From Przewalskia tangutica (lineage: Eukaryota; Streptophyta; Magnoliopsida; Solanales; Solanaceae): a stretch of 64,000 nt of DNA. The DNA lies in contig CM056723.1 in assembly GCA_029844215.1 (NCBI GenBank), forward strand, positions 3,060,980 through 3,124,979. The letters are read 5' to 3'. The notes under the pieces were generated by a model. It did not search any database. It saw only the letters and a list, made by a program, of their open reading frames with translations, and was not told the origin of the DNA. The translations under genes and the position numbers were made by a program. Of the stretch, positions 24,001 through 33,000 are shown piece by piece (within the stretch, counting starts at the first letter, position 1; every line of letters begins with the position of its first letter).

Positions 24001-27000
24001 ATTACATGTTTGAAGTACACAGTTTGAAATCCTCTTTATTATAAACGTCTATAAACACATTTTTTGTTATCATACACACCAATTTTAACACTACCCTTAA
24101 GTGCAAAACTCTCTTTACAATCGCTCGTATTGTCTCAATTTGAGGTCTATTTTTTAAGAATCTACCTGAGATAGTGAACTTACATTCTTCAGCCATAATG
24201 CCATAATAATCCTCAGCAGCAAATATCACTGCTGGCATCCCATTATGTAATTGTAGCTGTAACAGTTTCCCGGCGTTCATCGGAGGTCGAAGTTTGCATG
24301 TCGGAAACTGCGTTCAAGTAGTTCACTTTTGGAGGAATTGGTTGAGAGGTTTTGTTCGTCCCAGCACCAGGGTCAGTTGGTTGCTCAAGACGCGCTGGAA
24401 GAGGGCCGTCCGGCGTCTCCATTGAGAGGCGCCTGAGAAACAATCGCCGGTGAAGTAGCCGTTTGTTACTGTTGTTGTCAAGAGGGTTTTTAGAGTAGAG
24501 ATAGAGTTTTAGTCCACGGTAGTCACAGTATCTACAAGTGATAGTTGTATATATTCAAACACATGTCATGCATACATTGGTTTGGTGTAAACACCCGGTG
24601 TGGGTAAGTTTTTAGAGGAATAAGTATGTATACTAGTCACTAGATGCTGTTCTGTGTAGATGCATTGGAAGATTCAGAACAGTTTGTGCATCATATGATG
24701 TCCTGCCAAATTTGGGGCTGTTTACCAACCTCTTTTTGAGCATTTATTGGGTGATATCCAGCACTTAAGGTGCAATCAGCGTTGGAGAAATCAAAAGATG
24801 ATAAACTAGCATCTCAAGGCAACATACACCATCCGTCAATGTATATATGGTCAATGTGGAGATATAGTCATTCTGGATGGTCTTAAGGCAACCAGTGGCA
24901 TTTATTGCATAATATATAGACACTAACAGTTTTTGGCTTTTTTGGTGTTAGATGTGGAATGTAGATCATTTTGTCACTCTTCTTGACTATATTGACCCCT
25001 TGCAGCAGAAAGGAGCCATAGTCCTGACACTGTACAGATACCAGCACCATTTGCCATAAATATTTCTGAATTATAAATTCATTAATCCAACTTAATAATG
25101 ATAAGAAAAAGAGAAATGGATATCCATTTTTAGTTCGCGGGTCCTGCCTTCCCTTGAATGGGGTTGCTTTTAACCTCTCCAAAGAGGTTTCGGCTTCTAG
25201 ATTATATTTAAACTCCATGATGTACAAAGTGATGTGTGAGTATAAGTGTGGAACTTAATGTATACTGTATTCTTAAAAAAATGGTTTGAGAAGCAGGAAG
25301 ACTTTACAATGCCTTCTTTTGGAGGGAAATCAGTTTCTTTTTCCAGTTAGGCATGATAACTATGTTTAACTGCTCTTTTCCTTTTTTCTCTTTATTGAAG
25401 CAGAAAAAGGAAAACGGGAAGCGAAGAAAAGAAGATCATATTTCGAGGAAAAATAAAGACAAAAAGGTGTGTTATCTAATTGCAGCACATGGTTCTTGGC
25501 CCTTTTAATTGATACTTAAGAAAAGGTGTTTTCATTTCGCAAGTGTCTCTTTGTTGGACGAATGTTCTTTGGTGTTTTCATTTAGCAAGTGTATCTTTGT
25601 TGGACGAATGTTCTTTGGTGTTTATCATTAAGCAAGTGTCTCTTTGTTGGACGAATGTTCTTTGGTGTTTTCATTTAGCAAGTGTCTCTTTGCTGGACGA
25701 ATGTTCTTTGGTGTTTTCATTTAGCAAGTGTCTCTTTGTTGGACGAATGTTCTTTGTTTCAACATACATCCATATGTAGCCATATTTCCCCATTGGGCAA
25801 TGACACTGCTAGTGAGGTTCTAATTGAGGTGCGTCAGCTGCTGGTTTAATACATCCATGTGTAGCCATGTGCCCAATGTTGATCTTATTATGAAGAGTCA
25901 TTGATCTTATATTTTGTCATCATTCTTTCTTCAGCTTTCTCAATCTAATTTCTTCTTTTGATGTGAGATCCACGTCATTTGAGAAACTCTGTTGTGATTG
26001 AAATTTTGGAAGCAGTCAACTGTATAGGCATAAACAAAAAGGTTGATGTGCTTATACAAAAACAGCAACTATATGTAACATATGCACGCAATATGTGTTT
26101 GTTTACTAGTCATGATTCTAGGCTGTTACCCAAGCTAAGCCTTCAAGTAATATGTCTAGACCCTAAAAGGGGCCTTTGCTATATAGCAGACTTAGTTTTA
26201 CAGAGACAGAAATGTGTGTTCTGTCAAGTGTAGGGTCACTTAGTATCCTTCAAGTGTATTATATGTAACCGCCTTTCAACTCCTGGATGATTACCTTGGG
26301 TAGTCTGCTGCTTTTCAAACAACTGAAACAAATATTTGCTTGCAGTCTCCTTATCTATATTATTATAAAAGCACGAATCCCTTTAGTGAAATGTACCTTT
26401 TTTACCCTTTAAAAAATAATTTTACATTGAACAAAACGGTTATTTAAGTTACTTTCCTAATATTAATTTATTTAAGTTACTTCCTAAGTTACACTGATTA
26501 TGTTGTTGTTGTTTGTTCAACGAATGACAACTTTTTATATTTTTTTTATGTTAAGTTATTTGTTGTAATGTTTTAACTCAACATTAGTCATTTTTAGAAT
26601 TAACATTGACACTTATCAAGTTTTTTAAAATTTGACAGCTTTGAAAACTGTGATAAAACAATTTGTGTTTTCACTTCAGCATTATCACATAATATGTGTT
26701 ACTTTAACGTATACCTAATTTTTAATATTGTGAAATCAACTTAAGTTATTTATCAAATCCTTCTCTATTTGAACTAGGCCGGAAGTCTTTAAAATCAATT
26801 AAGATTTTAATTACCTTATCTAAATCGTTTCATTATTTGAATTGTATAACAGAATTGTAACTCCTTCCATGTTTTTTTTCCGGTCAAAACAGAATTTTTT
26901 TCATTCAACCAAAGTAAGTTCTTCTGTACAAACTAGCTCGTTTGGACTATGGAGCTAGATCTCAAGTAAATTAAGTAAACAAAATCCTAATCTATCACTA

Positions 27001-30000
27001 AAACCCAAGAGTTGCATAAGCTATCAGTAACCAGAGTTCAGGCACTTTCCAGGAAAGGTCCTAAGCCCCAGTTTTCATCCTTTAGCAGCAAGTTCTTTAG
27101 TTTCCTAGCATGGAAAACTATTAAGCTTATCCAAGATGCTCGTCCAGTTGCCTTGCTTTTGCCCCACAATGTGGAGTTGTAGGACAATCTCCCTTACTAT
27201 CTTCTGTGGCCTTTTGTCAATCTGGTTGAACCTTCTATTGTTTCTCTGGATCCATATGGCATAGACAGTAGAGCAAATAAGAAGTTTTTGCTTTTTTCTG
27301 TCTGATCATAGAAGATAGCCACCTGATTTTCTCATTCCAACTTCCAATATTCCTATTGTACCCCCATCCACATCAGGAGTGTACTCCATATACTTTTGGA
27401 GCGAGGACAAAGAAGAGATGTGAATGAGTTTCCTCCAGGCCAGTTGAGCAAAGAACACAGTCTGGTGATACCTGGATACCCCATTTCATTAATCTGTCCA
27501 CAGTGGAGAGCCTATTATGAAGTGCAAGCCATAGAATTACTTCCATTTTATCTTTGAACTATATATATACACGCATTTCTATATTATATTTGAATTACTT
27601 TCCTACTAAAAAATTTCTATTCATTGATTCTTAATAATATTAGAAAACTACACTGGATAATTAGAACAAATAACTAAGAAAAATATGTGTGTGAGAGGGG
27701 GGATCGAGAGAGAGAGGAGTTGTTGGAAAGATTTCAAAACCACTTATAATTCTGCAAATACAAAGATTCAAGATTGGCATATGAGTTTTTACTATTTGAG
27801 AATAGAATTCTTAATGAATAAAGTTATAATTACAGGTAAATATTTAAAACTTGGGATAAAAAGGGCAGCCCGGTGCACAAAGCATCATGGGTTAGCAGGG
27901 TTTGGAAAGAGCCGCACCCAAGGGGTGTACCACAGCTCGAACCCGTGACCACACGGGGATAACTTTACCGTTGCTCCAACGCTCCCCTTCATCTAACACT
28001 TGGGATGAACTACTATTATTGAGCATTTGAATTAACAGAAACTGTTTTTTAAATGCTGAAAACAAGCAACTTTTGAATTAACTAATTAGCAAAAGAATTC
28101 AATTCAATTCTTTTCCAAATTGATCATGTAAGTAAAATTATTTATGTATCAAGTTTACAGAACTCTAAAAGGTACATAAAAAATATTCGTAAGAAGAGTC
28201 GGCAGTGAATGAAATTAGAAATAGAGCAAAATCGGTTATAGTACAGTATTAAAAACAATACAAAATTGAAGCATTAAGGATGAAATAGTAGAAGATAAAA
28301 TTTATTATATAAATGAGTTGTCCTTTTTTGTGTTTCTAGTCCAACAAATGACAACATCTCACTATATTCTGTTTTTACATTAAGTTACTTATTATAAAAT
28401 ATTAACTCCACATTAGTTATTTTTTACACTTCACATTGTCATTATCAAAATTTTATGGGGTATAAAGCCAAGCTTTCATTCTAAAATCTCTAAGTAATTA
28501 GTTTGCCTATTTCACCATTCACGAGCCAATTTTTGGCCCAATAAAGATTACATTAAAGTATATGAAGTACAAATCCCCAAAATGCCAAATCATTAAAAAT
28601 ATAAAGACTTTAAAAAAGGATAAAATCAAAAGAGTTAAACTAAGAATGTTCGTATAAAATACTTATGGAATAAATTCATAATTACAGTTATATATTGAAA
28701 TTTTGAAATGAAATATTATCAAGAATTTGAATGAATAAAAAAAATATTTTTTTGCTTTAATGTTGCAAACAAATAATTTGAATTTTGAACTAACTAATTA
28801 ATTCTATGTTTTTTCAAATTCTTCAGATAAGTATTTTTTTTTTCAAATTGCCAACTCTTAGGTATCTAAATTTACTACATAAGAAAAGTGTTAGTGGTGA
28901 AAAAAATTAGAAAATAAAGCACAAGTCAATTATAGTATGGTATTAAAAGTTAAATCGGTAAGATACAAATTTAAAGTTACAAGGATGTGATTGTAGAATT
29001 GCTCGTCCTTATGCCTAGGGTCTATAAGAAACATCCTCTCTACCTCCCAAGGTAGGGGTAAGGTCTGCGTACACTCTAACCTCCCAGACCCACTTTGTGG
29101 TATTTCACCCGGTATGTTGTTGTTGTTGTTGTTGTTGTAATAACTTGTAAGGATGAGATTGAAGAAGATAAAATGTATTCTAAATGAGTTGTCATTTTTT
29201 TGTTGCATTCATTCTAACAAATGACAACTTTCAATATTTTTTTATATATTAAGTTATTTGTTGTCAAATGAGTCACACGCAAAGTGCGCACCCTGAGACT
29301 AGTTTATACCAAAAAGAAGAAAACGATTTACTTGCAGTCTCAACTTTTGACAGCTGTGCTGTACATTGCATCGGATTTTGAATAATAAGTTCTTTGCCAT
29401 GATTTCCTTGTTTTTTGGTTTTAGGAAAAAGTTACAGAATCTATGCCAAAATCTACTCATGTTGCTAATCACACAAATGGTCCTCCCTATGCTCAAGCTG
29501 TTTTGTCAATGGACAGTGATGATGGAATTTCCTACCAAGGTTGGTCCTTATGACTCTGATTCCACTTTTAAAGATCAACTGAAATTTGAGAAAACTGAGT
29601 TTTAACTAGGAGCTATGCTGTTTGGAGCTCTCTGCTTTTATTTTTTGCACTCTTAAGAGTCTAATGGTCCTGCCTGGAATGACATGTTAGAGGGAGGTAT
29701 GCATATTCGGGAAGATGAAATGAATAGAGATGATAAGCATATAATCTCCTCTTGATGATCATAACCGAATCACTGAGAGGTTCTTATAACTGTCATATTC
29801 ACACTTACAGAGAGTACTTCAATTTGAGCCGTCCTGTGTAGATTTATGTGACTGATGGCTTAAATGAACACTATAAGTACTTTTAGATATTAGAGCATCT
29901 TCTGCGGTGTTCCTTTATTGGTTCTTATTCTGATATGGTAATACTTTTATTAACATTTCTTTAATATTTTTTGATAAGTAAAGTAAATTTATTATTGCAA

Positions 30001-33000
30001 TACATAAAGAGCACCAAGGAGGTGCTGTTACAAAAGCATGTATTAAAATAGTCCAAGTCTGGGTGAATCCAGAAACTTGATCAATTTTTTTTGATAAATA
30101 AAATAAAACAACTAAGTTCCATCTTTTAGGCTTTTTGTAGTTTGTACTTGACTTTCCAATCAATCAGAAAAACATAAACATCTTTCACAGCTAATAGTGA
30201 CCTAATACCAAAACGCTAACAATTGTAAGCATTTAAATTTAAATTTATGAATAGATTGAGCAATATCTTCAAATTGTCTTTGGTTTCTTCCTTCTATAAT
30301 ACCCTCGTCCCTCAATACACATATTTCTATTATATAAAGCAACATGTGAACTTTGAAGGAAAGGTTCGATGCTGAATTAGTTGAAATGTGAAATAATAAA
30401 GCTATGCTAGGTCATCACCTTTCCTGTGTTCCCCAAAAAAAGTGTGAACATTTTGTCTGAAAGATCAGGACATGTACTATTTTCAGAGACTGACGCCAGC
30501 CAAGAACTTTGTTTGGCCGAAATTTGAAATTCAAGTTTGGCAGATTATTCATTTGAACTTTTTACGCCCTAAAATTATATTTCATATGAAAGATACAGTG
30601 TAGTTGTCACATGGATTAAACTGTGAACATCTACTGTGTGATGTTAAAAGTTTCAATGAGTTTTGTAAGTGAGATCGCCCATTTTTATTCTTCAGATATT
30701 GGTCACAACTACAGCCAACTCTCTACCAACTTAGTACTTTTTAAAAGCTAATTTATTGGTGATCTTTGAAGAACATACCACTCTATTTGAGAACCAATAG
30801 GAAAAGAATTTAAAATCTTTGATTTTCTAATTGGACAATTGACTTGTAGATGATTGTTTATTGCTGACTTAAGCTTTTTCTTTTTTTTTGGTAAGCATGT
30901 TTTGACATGATGATGACATTTTGGAATTTCATACATTTCTGACTGCCCATGAAATGAAATTTTATGGCTTTATTACTTTGTCACTCACTCGCCAGTTGAG
31001 GTTGCTCCAGTGGCAAATAACATTTAGTTTTCTGCCAAGATCTTGGGTGTTCGCACAACCAAGGGAGCAAAGTGGGAAAGGGCTTTTGAGTAGTAGCAGA
31101 AGCTAAAAAAATAGATTTTCTCCATAAACACTTTTGGAACCTTGATCCCTGCTCTAATATTGGCGAAATGCTTTTCAAATTGGTTAGCTAAACACAAACT
31201 GCTACTTTTCAAAAGTATTGTTTAGAAAAACACTTCTGCCAAGAATCACTTTTCGAAATAAGTAGATTCTGGAAGAAAAACACTTCTGCCAAGAATCACT
31301 TTTCAAAATAAGTAGATTCTGGAAGAAAAACACTTCTGCCAAGAATCACTTTTCAAAATAAGTAGATTCTGGAAGCTTGATCACATATGGTATTAATCTC
31401 TGTAAAATTTCAAAATCCCCCCCCCCCCCCCCCCACACACACAAAAAAACATTGGCACATATTTACCAAGCCTCTTATTCCCCACCACCCCCAAATCGCC
31501 TTCTCAGGTGCTACGTAATTTTCCTCTGAGAGGAGTGGTTATACTGTCAGTCACTGAGTTTCTTATTCCCCTTCTCTCTCCTCCCTATGCTATGTAATTT
31601 TCCTCTTTGAAAAGTAGTTATATATCAGCTATATGCTGGATGATATTCTTCTTCATTCTGACCACCGAGTTTTATTTGTACTATTCGATATCTAAGTTGG
31701 TGGTTGGGGTAATATGAACTCTGCTTTGCTGCATGCTCCATCTCTTTTAGCAATTACTTGAACCTTTGGATCCTCAAGATTTTATTATCTGCTCCAATTT
31801 ATCCTGTTGTCTTGTTTCGTGGTTTTGTAAAGAAATGCTCTTTTTTACCAATGCACTTATAGACAACTCGGAATGTTTCGACACATTATGTAGATACTAG
31901 ATAGAATAACAGTTCAATGATATGCATTACATTCTCCTGTTTCTCTGTCCGTGATATGTCAATGTGAAACGATCATGTTTTTTTTATCTAGATCCTTTTT
32001 TTCTTATTTTATTTTGTACATATATGGTGTATGTAAGTCTTGTAATTTTGCAGCCATCGGTGGTCCCACTGGACAGCTTCTTGAGCAAAATGCTCAGGCC
32101 TTGGATCAAATTTTTGCTAACTTTGCCGCTTCTAAGGTCAGTTAATGGTTTTGAGATTTTTCATTACCCCCTGCCTCATCCCTTTTATCTGTGATCTGTG
32201 ACACACATTGATAATGATACTGTCTGCTCTTTACACTTGAGTTTATTTCAAAAGGAGAATATGACTCTGTTATTCAGTTAAGCATGTTAGACTTTATCAG
32301 CTCCCTTCAGCAATAGTGGGAGACTGCCTCTTAAGACTTTTATTGTATGTATTTCAGCACTTTCTTAGTGCTGGTTCCTACTTAATGATTCTTTACCTTT
32401 ACTTATGAAAAAGACTAAAGAATATTCATCTCTGTTACATTGCTCATATGAAGGTTAAGGGGGTTAATTAGTTCGTCATTGCCTGGTTTAAAGAGGAAGT
32501 AGCTAAAATTTTCCCTCTAGTGGGAGTGATGAGGGAAAAGATATCTTGATCCTCTTCTTGTTCCCTAAAGTGACAAGGTCCAATTTTGAAGGGGGCACAT
32601 GATTCTTTTTATTTATTCTACTCATGGAGGCATTTCTATATATGATATAATGCAATTCTTGTATATGCATTTTCGAGTTTTAACTTCTGCAAACCCAGTA
32701 AGCATTCTTATATGATATAATGCAATTCTTTCTCTTGTTTGGTCCCTGAGTTATCGTCTTTTTCCGATTTTGATCCTTGTATTATTTAACTAAGCACTTT
32801 AGACCTTCAATTAACCTAATGTGTGATTTACTCCTTTAAGCTAACCACTGTTAAATAGTTAACAGAATTAGTGTTTAAAAAGTTTTTTTTTTAAAAAGTA
32901 AACAGAAAAAGAAAAAAGAAAAAGGGAGACCCGAATTGATTTCCTTCAATCGTTCCGTCACCGCCATGACTGCGTTTGAGAAGCATAAACCCAGAAATAA

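Larger units (their letters stand above)
19233..24535 (-). mobile_element. L1-type LINE, internally deleted, in intron 2
   Basis: Minus-strand order: ORF1 (DUF4283-like region 24443-24002, then a CNYCRLQGHYMNQC zinc knuckle near 23640), an acidic/lysine-rich linker, the AP-like endonuclease, the start of the reverse transcriptase, a foreign insert, zf-RVT, and a C-terminal RNase H. It is bounded by a 15-bp exact target duplication. A T-rich stretch right after the left duplication (about 19238-19260) fits a degraded poly(A) tail. The central RT palm is missing, so the copy cannot move by itself. The long open frames suggest a fairly recent insertion. Confidence 0.9.
19138..24605. mobile_element. 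MITE with 21-bp inverted ends, split by a LINE
   Basis: ACCCACATCGGGTGTTTACAC at 19138-19158 and its inverted copy at 24585-24605 differ by one base. Without the LINE and one copy of its target duplication the element is about 150 bp. The superfamily and target duplication are not resolved. Confidence 0.65.
26354..29302 (+). mobile_element. Probable non-autonomous Helitron, about 2.95 kb, in intron 3
   Basis: Starts TCTATATTATTATAAAAGCACGAA (first 20 bases TCTATATTATTATAAAAGCA) after an A and ends ...CTAG before a T. This fits TC...CTRR ends and insertion between A and T. Just upstream of the end lies a small hairpin (acgcaaagtgcg), followed by ten bases and CTAG. No Rep/helicase frame is present. 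A block of about 100 bases (acaaatgacaac..aagttatttgttg) recurs near 26520, 28340 and 29215. It carries nested LINE and SINE pieces. Missing: target duplications, as expected for Helitrons. Confidence 0.65.

Noticed and set aside
25525..25755. CRISPR-like array
   Set aside because: Units are contiguous with no unique spacers, in a plant intron; this is a minisatellite. The same holds for 10949-11360 and 31226-31375.
25543..25779. 78-codon open frame with repeated SLLDECSLVF
   Set aside because: It follows the 46-bp tandem repeat in an intron; no homology beyond the repeat.
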